A stretch of 64,000 bases of DNA from MGBC124762 sp048201935. Lineage in GTDB: Bacteria > Bacillota > Clostridia > Oscillospirales > Oscillospiraceae. The notes below the pieces were generated by a model that had not been told where the DNA came from, did not search any database, and worked only from the letters and a program-made list of their open reading frames with translations. This document shows positions 32,801 through 39,683 of this stretch, in pieces; within the stretch, counting starts at the first letter, position 1; each line of letters begins with the position of its first letter. A program made the position numbers and the translations under genes. The stretch is from positions 148,767 to 212,766 of the forward strand of contig DBFBGR010000004.1 in assembly GCA_048201935.1 (NCBI GenBank). Direction: 5' to 3'.

Positions 32801-35800
32801 AGCTGGACGCCCATCGGCGAGCCCACCGAGAGCATCTGGGCCGACGCCAAGCCCACGGGCAACCCCGGCGGCTCCAACCAGCCCTGGAGTGATGTGTCCA
32901 GCATGATCGTCAAGGAGGGCAGCACCGTCACCCTGGACGTGACCTTGGACACCAACCCCACCACCGGCAAGTCCGACGTGATCTTGGCCGCCTTCGTGGT
33001 GTGGAAGGACCGGGGCTCCATCGTCACCCTGACCCCCAGCTATCCCGCGGGCCTGAGCGTGCTCACCGGGCTGGAGGGGGTCACCGAGAGCGCCTCGGGC
33101 GCGCCGGACTTCGACAACTCCCTGGCCGACGCCACGGGCTCGTTCAAGATGCCCATGGGCGATGTGGAGGTCTATGTGGTGGTCACCACCGACCCGCCCA
33201 CCGACCCCTGGCACACCGTGGCCCTGGTGGCCACCGACCACAGCCCCACCGGCAACAACTCCGGCCTCAATGAGGGCGACCTTTGGAACCACAAGGACGT
33301 GACCGACAAGCGTGTGGCCAAGAGCGACAATGTGCCCACCATCGCCTGGGTCACCGTCACCGAGACCGAGACCATCTCCGTCCTGCCCCGGGCCGCCGCG
33401 GGCTACCGCTTCGACGACCCGGCGGTGATGACCGGCAACGACGGTATCACCCAGAACCTCACCACCCCTTACACCAATTTCCTCTACGAGGTCACCTCCA
33501 TCCTCTGCAACCAGGTCATCCGCATCGACTTTGAAAGCGGCGACGACCTGACCCTCACCGTGGAGATCGAAGACCCCGACAACCCCGGCGACGGCACGGT
33601 GGAGCAGGTGGTGACCGCCGACCCCGCGGGCACCACGCCGCCCACCCTGCGGCTGACCTCCACCTCGGTGGCCGGGTCCTACCAGATCATGAAGGGCGTG
33701 ACCGCCGGCGGCGACGTGAAGCTGACCGCCAAGCCCTATAAGGACGCCCAGCGGGAATACTCCGCCTACGCCACCCTCTACTACATCGACGGCACCAGCG
33801 AGAACGTCCCCTTGACCGACGCCGACAACGACGGCGTGTGGGAGGGCTCCTTCCCCATGCCCGCCAACAACGCCCGGGTGGTCATCACCTTCTACGACGG
33901 CTACACCGGCACCCTGACCCTGGTAAACCGCATCTCCGGCGACGCCACCGGACAGGCCGCCATGACCGAGGACAAGCGGGGCCTGCCGCCCCTTGCCGTC
34001 CACTCCCTGCGCACCAGCGACTCCTTCCAGAGCCTGCCCAACGCCACCAAGCTGGACGCCTACGTCACCAGTTCCATGACGGGCCGGACGGTGAAGGGCC
34101 TGCTGACGCGCAACGGCCTCACCACTATTCTCCCCGCCACCCACACTGGCATTGTGGGCGATCCCGACCACTTCTACCACACCATCGACCGCGCCGACGC
34201 GGAGATCACCCTGATTCTGGACAGCCCCACCGAGCACCCTGACAGCTACCTGGCCGCCGTGGACTGGGTGAATTTGCCCGCCGGCACCGCCCACCCCGAG
34301 ATCGAGGACAAGACCTCCAGCCAGCTCCGGGGCAGCGATAAGACCTGGACCACCGCGACGCGAAACGACACCGTGGAGGTCACGCTGAACGTGCCCTACG
34401 GCTACAAGGCCACCGTTCGCGCCGACGGCACAGACGTGACCCTCAGCGCCGCCGGGCCCTTCTACGGCCCCGCCGCCCCCGGTACGCCTAACGTCCAGAC
34501 CGTCACCTTCCCCATGCCCGCCCGGGACGTGCAGATCACGGTGACCTACGCCAAGACCATCTTCGACCTGACCCTCCGGGTCATCGACACCACCGCCGCG
34601 CCGACGGCGAACACGACCTCCGTCACGCCTGCCGCCGCCGACGTGGTGGGCGCGCTGACGAGCCTCACCGCCAGCGGCCAGACCACCCAGGTGCGCCACG
34701 GCGGCAATGTGGCGGTCTCCGCCGCGCCCTCCACCGGGGCTACCGCCCCGGCCAAGGACCCCCACATCGTGGCCGTCTACTACCAGACTGCCTCGGGGAC
34801 CACCCACTGGCTGGAGCCCACCGCCCTGGCCGCCGGGACCCCCTCGTCCAAGAGCTTCACCATGCCCGAGGACGACGTGGTGGTCACCGTCATCTATGAT
34901 GACGACCACGCCGGCAAGCCCGAGGACGACTACTACATCGCCACGGTGGTGGTGGACGACCCCACCAACCACCCGGGCAACAAGGCCGTCAGCATCGTCA
35001 ACATCCCCGCCGCCGGCCTGCCCAGCGGCAGTCCCAACTGGGCCGCGGGCCATCCGGGCAGTGGCATGAAGGTCTCCTACGAGGTGGCCGACGGCTACCA
35101 CGTCACCGCCACCGCCAAGCGCGCCGACACCAATGCCGACCTTCCCGTGCTCCAGCTGGGCTCCACTGCCAACGGCACCGCCTCGGCCACCATGCCCGCG
35201 GCTAACATCGTCATCACCCTGACCTACGAAAAGGGCGAGCCGCCCAAGGAGCCCAACAACGTGGCCCTGCAACTCTTGGGCCACAAGGCCCAGGCCGCCA
35301 ACGAGGCCGCCACCAGCAACTTCACCGATCCTACCCAGCTCAGCGGCCTCGCCACCACCGGCGTGACGCCCAACTTCGCGCCCCATGCGCCCGCCTACAC
35401 CCACAACACCGACCCCGTGGAGACGGTGAAGTCCGCCGCCAAGCTGGGCGACGACCTGCGGACCCTGGCCGGCAGCGCCTCGGGCAGCCAGGTGGTGCGC
35501 ATGACCGTGGCGGTGCGGAAGGTCACCTATGACACCGACGGCGTTACCGTCCTCTCGGTGGCTGAAACGCCGGAGGTGGACCTGCTGGTGAGCAAGTACG
35601 CCGACTCCGCCACCTCCCGGGCCCCGGCCCCCATCACCCACGGCCCCGACGAGGAGATCGTCATTCGGGTCTACTACGGCAACATCTACAAGGCCATCTT
35701 CCACCTGGTGGGCGAGGACGCCACCGACGGCCACACCGCCACCGACACCGTGCCCTACACCAGCGCCTACAACGTCTCCGACACCGCCATCTCCAAGCCC

Positions 35801-38800
35801 ATCCAGGACCATCTGGACCGCTTTGAGGGCTACCAGGGCGACGGCGCGGAGGACATCCAGACCACCGCCACCGCCGGTCCGGGCCGGAGAGTGGTGGACG
35901 TGGTGTGGGAGAGCGACCTCACCGGTGCGGCCTCGGCCACCTTCAACGGTGCCCGGCCCACCGACGGCTCCGGCCGCTACGACTTCACCATGCCCGAGGC
36001 CGACGTGGACTTCTATGCTTTCTTTGAAAAAGAACCGGATGACCCTGATGACCGGGCCTACGTGGCCAAGGTGGCCTTCGCCAAGGACAGCCAGCATCTG
36101 GACGACAGCGACAACGCCGTGTCCATCAAGAACCTGACCAACGACAAGGCCCTGGGCGGCAAATACTGGACCGAGGCCCGGGACCAGGACAGCGTGGAGG
36201 TCACCGTCAAGGTGGCCGCCGGGTTCCAAGCGGAGATCATTACCACCAAGATCGACGACGACACCAAGCTGGGTGACCTGCCCGATATCTACGACGGGAC
36301 CAATACGCGCAAGCCCTTGACCACCGACGACTACCAGTATTACATCTCCCGCACCCAGTTCATCTACAACCTGCCCGCGGGCAAGGAGGCCACCTTCACC
36401 ATGCCCAAGGACACCGACGCTACGGTGACGGTGAAGTTCACCAAGGGCTACGACCTGACTATGCGGCTGCGGGACCGGACCCGGTTCGTCAACGCCGACC
36501 CGACCAACGTCAAGGCCAGCAACGTGGCCGTCAGCACCACGGGCTACGGCAGCATCACAAACACCGCCAGCAACCCCGGCGACGGCTCCGCCGTCACCGT
36601 CACCGCCTCCAAGAGTGTGCCCACCGCCTCTGCCGCCCGGATGTTCAGCGGCATGGTGAACGCCCTGATGGGCCAGTCGGTGAGCCTCCTGGCCGCCAAC
36701 CCCTACGCCCCCGGAACCAACGACCCCGACACCCTCTACGACCTGCCCGGTAACCTGAAGGTGACCACGGCGGTGACCCTGGACACGCTGCTGGGTACCA
36801 ACGAGGACGTGACCGCCCGGCTCTTCCGCACCACGCCCTTTACCGGCACCCAGCTTATGGCGGTGAACACCAAGCGCGACAGCGCCAACCCCGCCAGCCT
36901 GGAGATGATGATGGGCTACGAGGACACCCTGGGCACCACCGAGCTGACTAACTCCAATGAGCTCTACGCCGCCGTCCAGACCGAGGGCGAGCGGGACATC
37001 GAGGGCAATGTGGCAAAGCCCATCTACGACTACACCAACTGGGACGTGGACAACAAAAAGACCACCCAGACCACCCTCAACGGCACCAAGACCGACGTGG
37101 AAAAGGGCGGCAACACCGTAGACCTGTCCATCACCATCCAAAAGGGCTATGTGGCCCGGGTGAAGGTCCGCCGGGACGACCAGGCCTACCTGGACAACCC
37201 CAACGACCCCACCAAGTGGAACTACCTGGACGGTTTCCGCTACCACTTCGCCAGCGACTACCAGTATGACGACGCCGGCACCCTCACCTGGGGCCACGAC
37301 GACCTGGTCAGCGACCCCGGCGACGGCGTGAAGGGCGAGCGGGAGCTGGGCGTTACCGAGGTGGTCCTCCGGCCCGACGACAAGTTCCGGCCCCAGAGCA
37401 CCTTCCCCGGCTCGGTCTGCGGCGTGCAGCACTTCCGCTTCACCATGCCTCAGGACGCCGCCGAGACCGGCGCCGCCGGGACCGACGGCTATGTGATGGC
37501 GGACACCGTGGACAACGTCACCGTCATCGTCACCTTTGAAAAGATCAGCACCATGCCCCAGCCCTTCGACCCCAGAAACGTGAACAAGACCGTCCGGGGC
37601 GTGGCCTACGACCACCAGCCCGGTTTCCTGGAGGAGGGCTTCATCTACGGCGAGAACCGGGGAGCCTATGCCATCGTGGAGATCCCCACCCTGGCCATGG
37701 ACGAGGAGAGCGTGGGTAAGCACCTCTACGACACCGACAACTACGACGAGCCCGCCTCCGGCAAACCCGAGGACAAGAAGAGCGCTCTGGACGTGCAGCG
37801 CTTCACCTTCGCCATCCGCACCGTCTCCGCCACCGGCGCGGTGAGCTACGAGCGGCTGGAGCCGGGCGTGGACGTGGAGCTGATGCCCTGGCGAGAGGAC
37901 GAACTGGTAGACCCCGCCGACCCCTATAACTACTATGTGGGCAAGGACCAGGGCATGTGGTCCAGCGACGATTCCCGCTACTGGGAGACAAACCCCAAGG
38001 ACAAGGGCGTGGATCACGACTTCGTGGGCTCCAAGTTCAAGCTCTATCCCACCGAGCCCGACCCCAAGACCGGCAAGCGCACCGCCGGGGCCCAGGCCCT
38101 CTACGAGATGCTCAACGACCAGGGCTCTTTGGAGACCTACACCGAAGGGACCGCCACCAAATACCGCACCCGCCTGGTGGTCCGGGCCGAGGACGCGGCC
38201 AGTATGAGCGAATACACCGAGGTCTGGATCCGTCCCTGGTTCGCCCTGGGGGTGAAGGTCAACTCCTACGGACCCACCCACCCGGTGGAGGGCAAGCTCT
38301 ACCGGCTCATGACCCAGGACGAGCTGGATGTGGCCAGCGGCTACAAGGACAAGGCCGGGACCATCCTGGACCCCGCCGCCAGCGTCACGCTGGACCCGGA
38401 CGATTTCCAGCACTACAAGTGGGACGAGGACGCCGAGCCCACGCTGGAGGACTCCATCGTGCTGGAGGGCGTCGGCAGCGGCAAGTGGCTGCAGATCCTG
38501 CGCATGCGCTCGTCCGAGCTGCTGGGCGGCTTCGATAGCAGCTACGACCCCAGAGAGCAGGTCTCCGACCCGGCCAAGCCCGACGACCGCACCCTGCTGG
38601 ACAACGTCCCCGCCGGGCAAAACCTGGTGTACGCCCTGGAGATTGAAAAGATCTCCAACCTGACCTACACCCGCGTCAAGCTGGACCTGGACCCCCACAG
38701 CGCCGACTACGCCGCACCCAACGCGCCGCTGACGGACTACTATGAGGAGACGGGCGGTAAGCCCGACTATACCACCCGGACCTTCATGCTCCAGGATACC

Positions 38801-39538
38801 GTCCAGCTCATCGCAGGCGATGTGGATCAAAACGGCGCCACCAAGGTCCAGGACTACGACGCGGTCTACGACTTCGTCTACCGCTCCCGGAAGTGGAGCG
38901 ACGTGAAGACCGAGCCCGTGGAGCCCGCCGCCGGGCCCGACCCGGCCTATACCGCCGCCATGGCGCAGTGGGCCATCTCGGTCTACAACCCCGACAGCGC
39001 CGCCTACCGCTGCGACCTGGACGGCGACCGCCGCTTGACGGTGGTGGACCTGAACATCGTCAACACCCGCTTCAACTATAACCGCACCGCCGAGGACTAC
39101 CACTGGTACTACCAGAACGGCTCCAACGCCTGGCAGAGCAGGCTGCCCTTCGGCATGGGTCCCCGGGACGATACTACCTACGATGCCCTCTTTGCCCTAC
39201 GGAGCATCGGCGAGGGTGAGATCTTCACCGATCCCTTCTGGGACGAGACCGTGGACCCGGCAGAGCTGTCGGCCCTGCCGCTGGAGACCTTCTTCATCGG
39301 CAGCGACGGAGTTTTCCGCCTGGACACCGAGATCCCCGAGCTTCCCGCCGTGCCCACCCCGGACGACGACGAACGGGCGGAGAATTACAACGAGCGGGTG
39401 GAGACTCCCGTGGGCGAGGACGCGCTGGGCCAGGAGAGCCCCGCCGTCCTCCCTGAAACGGAGGCCCTGCCCTGGGAGCCTGAGGAGCCCGCCGCGGGCG
39501 ACGACCCGCCCACCGGGGAGGACTCCACCCAGGACTGA
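23846..39538 (+). CDS. 5230-aa exported repeat protein with cohesin-like and dockerin-like ends (gene 4)
   Basis: The ATG at 23846 follows AAGGAAG by 8 nt and gives a signal peptide (MKQKWNRLLASLLCAVLLCS, then DLSGLMPRASA); an in-frame start 36 nt upstream lacks a good ribosome binding site. Residues about 136-372 contain a cohesin-like segment starting VFWVGLGVDRTQL and closing with LIPFRLKNYG, matching the segment in gene 3. Residues about 830-1050 are partly helical. About 25 InlB-B-like repeats of 110-170 aa fill residues 1070-4565; most end F-x-MP-x-x-D-V-x-V-x-V-x-F. A paired dockerin-like module follows (GDVDQNGATKVQD about 4990; CDLDGDRRLTVVD about 5056). The end is an acidic, Pro-rich tail without SLH or sortase motif. 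Inference: a very long extracellular fibre-like protein held by partners rather than by its own anchor. It starts 66 bp after gene 3, probably in the same operon. Confidence 0.87.
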   Translation: MKQKWNRLLASLLCAVLLCSDLSGLMPRASAAPDPAAATVVTDTGDQDDFRNESNGRPNLFVDFLGDNNNYIYTQGGANAGLTPRNPTNLNNISVPAPYDQSGYTNPTGPGNDQAGAWFQYKHHPDCDDGNLNKTVFWVGLGVDRTQLLELVRDGTGLSSLEAGFYYDSTIIEPYIDYSLLGSGVTAATATEAQKREAYQRTIQKANIANAKYPANTQWSSDYQILRALPGVEPPETDEVTREELETATMNDIMNNTLYTTAGQSQWKMTYVSLELKDVENAAADRRLAGVYKGIDGLDKGVDDEGNEAPILPASAQGDQYIVDGDASSGYDYNYLLLIPFRLKNYGSVDWTPLRLVRDATHFSIGGGTWGVDDYGAWERTTTRNGAVAGSAGDANTLSVEAHPDRDLKLLTRFAGDLNLFSTGRTAEYEYDALLRIIGDGGSLNHAKLTVKGDPAVWPVWADTNGDVIGGLQSGQGMHLDVHTQDNYVATVTVTYIQDDGNGAEELVYHQYTQTASGAHDNSYEFVMPAFVPVGARRVTVTVAFTYKAGDDALIYLTEVPQPGDADHAVGNETTIRTSLDSAYDPTTATETINSYSPTTDHPNYSHPGIDHPKTPVANAKKDQYVEIEVETHADYAAVVQIYDFKAQSFLTGGLTIDAVGASGVTPDLTDIDNPAHLADPTDPAHPAKIPSGRITLPQGGTIRLRMGSQDLDVIVTYEKGSRRQATLEVYNTNGAATNFDLNTAQLVYDLYDALNQPSKAYSAVTYHDYDTTAAVNPDDHRAIHPTKGGDKLPWVSASQGSLSGSLGGDTGRAGKVWDPMTLPTAQQELLGGKSVMALLASAAQKSDFRDAINGMDLAGVQVIPGLTGLRKNPGKELYGDPDVAAALDVDIDKPTVIDALWELRQAIDADTTTGGLKDTYLKEVKKAADNSVAYTYYDLTPAQLQAYLLEIFDAAQVKAANDLAYRIAQRRYLTILSEYNAVKDIPAYAGMAELKAPAVNLSTTVTNGVREYQGDDYKNTYLAQYDTYLDDYEAYLRALEANAGTGGSGAPTAPTSYPGPTAPNMKTISLKTDTAAVAAVAAYGWKPAAVPTQVPTGQQGNTIETRSGRTVYIALEADSAYELDTANTDIFQRGPGPNHATGARIAAANPVPVPGYQNVYAFTMPDQDCVVRVAYKLRGTRQLNITYKGAAGLDDNEAIVEAYSVADPPAVTPKLNIITNKGYTTTTLPSGGSYDAFNDVYVTDPVKDAFKGSTVTIRAKAAEGYEVKSVEAKNSDDTVITVTKRPADDPADGDVYTFIIPEGREDDVNLVITYGPEVDETFTATIQSTTEGAIDGTNKATWYVQNSGVVTTPTVISNVRPTTHLIGHVTVAPGYYIKSVTAWGASGNYPYTITGNGYNNGFGTSLTGANVPIEIFVDMPHEDLVVDVVFAKGPPEPAPDNTLTLIVKDDDNTEVDPSKAAANWARAKVFDQRPTGISTIVPEQDLPTVGALPGDQLGKNADHGAGTLTDRKYVETGKWVLVDFSAAVVMKKDTSPGAPAGAEVVDTEKSYYVSSVTVGPDHLGVALVWEGSSAVSFYMPAGSTAVTVEFSKYPANGRLPDYVLTVRETYTDLNPGAATPPNTDQYSYITSARSATIGLWSTIPEGGTNVPGRALDWNTNPELVPPRDEKNGTGAATAGEKVTMTFDVDIGDGTAANPGWYYQSVVLISNGAGTRLSDNVTEKSRATKVIAGKTTTVVTYQVEFYMPASPAEFVVNYRKGPKPTTPDYAFTLIIDDPHNVMDDATKLWDENSVSASFQDPTGAAGTHSALDVGHNKASMSAVQHIHADDIVTLKTTIANGYYLEYMIVNPAGLKLIPVWSDANTASFTMPKEGVAVVARVVKGTPQQYTANLILRYDGVLPTGKTIHDVGRGTFVLPDEANPGGTLGSLDDYAKKAIYSTVQLPGTDIPYDLYAFDGYYIDRVTVEPAILGVTGTLSGSCGYQDGDVIMPHASINVNVWFKKGWPDEIPYDLTIKVHDSSLDPAKTPNANDNNYAALRTVAGRAPAPVVASGDKTPVFGGQTKLVDGTDYILDRDTVILDIHTMPGFHVDSSNIKITDTLGDPVAWWYVPGGVAFTQPPRSVVADITFKQGEPDKKYTATLHLGPGMVTGDHSAEADIINDYVLLSAQTGNTHATTTSQAAGTTAPPAAVNTDTAVITDLYHSDALDLSVRPGAGRHITSAYAVSRATGAVIPIYGYDAAGDLSAIAVQYVPGKAGVPADNSTTPPTPAVPGTATKGAFAMPESDVDVYVNYADGTISATDMVVKLVVSGPNGAGSATADITEPAPSTGQSMSVAAPGVDTRFTAQGNQAVVTFDPAAGYGIAKLEVTNNSTGAPVPYDWISVLQDPPVVDNTDGNGNPQDNTDLWPGVAPAPGVTHPTYKPNPDKQIKLIVPSGGVTIHVTYATESTEPFKAQVVVNDPLAGDPNSRNDAGFPKDVAGQKVLERLKYATPGQWIDLDITVHPGYRIEYVKVVPQSFGIVPGLPIGTDMGSGVTYYLHDQSTGFTMPSGDVTVYVKFVADGVDTKNVTLAVVGAPTGNTANHATITSPASGTKGPVYVQGKPQSVSARPKVDWVDVDYQWDVATSAVASITVQTAADGTNVPFTQVVDPATGQGKLTFPMVSDDVIVTITYKDDPTPVGQEIVLHVIDKDRDATKAILLDNDNYGRLQYAGNAAIGAGPDDTGKVGLTQALADAGTFAVTETIHVPAGQSVDVTACSNLTDPNGPVYIESAYVLFEQNGQMVHFNLTPDSLLGGAGPGYSGLHDPTTDPQSFVVHPGRNDVYVTLTRKAPKADEHAAVLMLRSPASDTQSEAGIHADQSVTAWNDADPLRRDKVRVNDPADSHAYVTATDGEKITISVEPATGYVIDYVQITPLGFPLDTDPVYHFDRTGNTITFDMPHVNVAVTVYLKRGSDTNFKATLHYIQDPACLGPGKQAPQVEDYAKLSWTPIGEPTESIWADAKPTGNPGGSNQPWSDVSSMIVKEGSTVTLDVTLDTNPTTGKSDVILAAFVVWKDRGSIVTLTPSYPAGLSVLTGLEGVTESASGAPDFDNSLADATGSFKMPMGDVEVYVVVTTDPPTDPWHTVALVATDHSPTGNNSGLNEGDLWNHKDVTDKRVAKSDNVPTIAWVTVTETETISVLPRAAAGYRFDDPAVMTGNDGITQNLTTPYTNFLYEVTSILCNQVIRIDFESGDDLTLTVEIEDPDNPGDGTVEQVVTADPAGTTPPTLRLTSTSVAGSYQIMKGVTAGGDVKLTAKPYKDAQREYSAYATLYYIDGTSENVPLTDADNDGVWEGSFPMPANNARVVITFYDGYTGTLTLVNRISGDATGQAAMTEDKRGLPPLAVHSLRTSDSFQSLPNATKLDAYVTSSMTGRTVKGLLTRNGLTTILPATHTGIVGDPDHFYHTIDRADAEITLILDSPTEHPDSYLAAVDWVNLPAGTAHPEIEDKTSSQLRGSDKTWTTATRNDTVEVTLNVPYGYKATVRADGTDVTLSAAGPFYGPAAPGTPNVQTVTFPMPARDVQITVTYAKTIFDLTLRVIDTTAAPTANTTSVTPAAADVVGALTSLTASGQTTQVRHGGNVAVSAAPSTGATAPAKDPHIVAVYYQTASGTTHWLEPTALAAGTPSSKSFTMPEDDVVVTVIYDDDHAGKPEDDYYIATVVVDDPTNHPGNKAVSIVNIPAAGLPSGSPNWAAGHPGSGMKVSYEVADGYHVTATAKRADTNADLPVLQLGSTANGTASATMPAANIVITLTYEKGEPPKEPNNVALQLLGHKAQAANEAATSNFTDPTQLSGLATTGVTPNFAPHAPAYTHNTDPVETVKSAAKLGDDLRTLAGSASGSQVVRMTVAVRKVTYDTDGVTVLSVAETPEVDLLVSKYADSATSRAPAPITHGPDEEIVIRVYYGNIYKAIFHLVGEDATDGHTATDTVPYTSAYNVSDTAISKPIQDHLDRFEGYQGDGAEDIQTTATAGPGRRVVDVVWESDLTGAASATFNGARPTDGSGRYDFTMPEADVDFYAFFEKEPDDPDDRAYVAKVAFAKDSQHLDDSDNAVSIKNLTNDKALGGKYWTEARDQDSVEVTVKVAAGFQAEIITTKIDDDTKLGDLPDIYDGTNTRKPLTTDDYQYYISRTQFIYNLPAGKEATFTMPKDTDATVTVKFTKGYDLTMRLRDRTRFVNADPTNVKASNVAVSTTGYGSITNTASNPGDGSAVTVTASKSVPTASAARMFSGMVNALMGQSVSLLAANPYAPGTNDPDTLYDLPGNLKVTTAVTLDTLLGTNEDVTARLFRTTPFTGTQLMAVNTKRDSANPASLEMMMGYEDTLGTTELTNSNELYAAVQTEGERDIEGNVAKPIYDYTNWDVDNKKTTQTTLNGTKTDVEKGGNTVDLSITIQKGYVARVKVRRDDQAYLDNPNDPTKWNYLDGFRYHFASDYQYDDAGTLTWGHDDLVSDPGDGVKGERELGVTEVVLRPDDKFRPQSTFPGSVCGVQHFRFTMPQDAAETGAAGTDGYVMADTVDNVTVIVTFEKISTMPQPFDPRNVNKTVRGVAYDHQPGFLEEGFIYGENRGAYAIVEIPTLAMDEESVGKHLYDTDNYDEPASGKPEDKKSALDVQRFTFAIRTVSATGAVSYERLEPGVDVELMPWREDELVDPADPYNYYVGKDQGMWSSDDSRYWETNPKDKGVDHDFVGSKFKLYPTEPDPKTGKRTAGAQALYEMLNDQGSLETYTEGTATKYRTRLVVRAEDAASMSEYTEVWIRPWFALGVKVNSYGPTHPVEGKLYRLMTQDELDVASGYKDKAGTILDPAASVTLDPDDFQHYKWDEDAEPTLEDSIVLEGVGSGKWLQILRMRSSELLGGFDSSYDPREQVSDPAKPDDRTLLDNVPAGQNLVYALEIEKISNLTYTRVKLDLDPHSADYAAPNAPLTDYYEETGGKPDYTTRTFMLQDTVQLIAGDVDQNGATKVQDYDAVYDFVYRSRKWSDVKTEPVEPAAGPDPAYTAAMAQWAISVYNPDSAAYRCDLDGDRRLTVVDLNIVNTRFNYNRTAEDYHWYYQNGSNAWQSRLPFGMGPRDDTTYDALFALRSIGEGEIFTDPFWDETVDPAELSALPLETFFIGSDGVFRLDTEIPELPAVPTPDDDERAENYNERVETPVGEDALGQESPAVLPETEALPWEPEEPAAGDDPPTGEDSTQD
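27060..37545 (+). repeat. About 25 tandem InlB-B-like protein repeats in gene 4
   Basis: Each unit opens with a strand such as YTATLHL or YDLTIKV, continues with a G/D-rich turn and an aromatic motif (GYxIxxV), and closes with F-x-MP...V-x-V-x-F followed by KG or a Pro-rich linker. Clear closings include FTMPSGDVTVYVKF, FTMPEDDVVVTVIY, FPMPARDVQITVTY and FTMPEADVDFYAFF. The pattern fits the divergent InlB B-repeat family. Copies are diverged and there is no exact DNA repeat, which argues for an old array. Confidence 0.75.
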
Positions 39539-39597
39539 GCCCATGCATAGCCCAACCCTGCACCAACCTATCCGCGCATAGTTTGGTCTTCGCATAA

Positions 39598-39636
39598 AAG
39601 TTTTCCCTGAGGGTCTTGCGCTCTCAGGGAAAACTT
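39598..39636. repeat. Perfect 14-bp inverted repeat in front of ilvE
   Basis: AAGTTTTCCCTGAG and its exact complement are separated by 11 nt. It could terminate transcription behind giant gene 4, but the T-tract is better on the minus-strand reading (CTTTTAT) than on the plus strand (GTTATAC). It also overlaps the ilvE promoter, so it may act as an operator instead. Confidence 0.6.
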
Positions 39637-39644
39637 GTTATACT
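39616..39644 (+). promoter_or_regulatory. Promoter for ilvE
   Basis: TTGCGC, a 17-bp spacer, TATACT. The -35 box lies mainly in the loop of the inverted repeat at 39598-39636 and the right arm fills most of the spacer. The leader to the ATG is about 35 nt, too short for a T-box. Confidence 0.65.
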
Positions 39645-39683
39645 AGGTTTTAATCGCGAAAGCCCGATGAGGAGGAAGATTTT

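Noticed and set aside
27060..37545. Repeated sequence in gene 4 considered as a CRISPR or DNA-level repeat array
   Set aside because: The repetition is at protein level, units are over 300 nt, diverged and in frame; there are no short identical repeats with spacers.
32252..39103. A 2283-codon open frame on the minus strand opposite giant gene 4, and similar long frames at 16238-21115, 9868-13416 and 7156-9165
   Set aside because: They lie opposite real genes with signal peptides and recognisable domains, have V/G/H/L-rich low-complexity products, and result from the strong GC bias at third codon positions.
39645..39683. T-box or other amino-acid riboswitch before ilvE
   Set aside because: The leader is only about 35 nt from the predicted start of transcription, too short for such an element.
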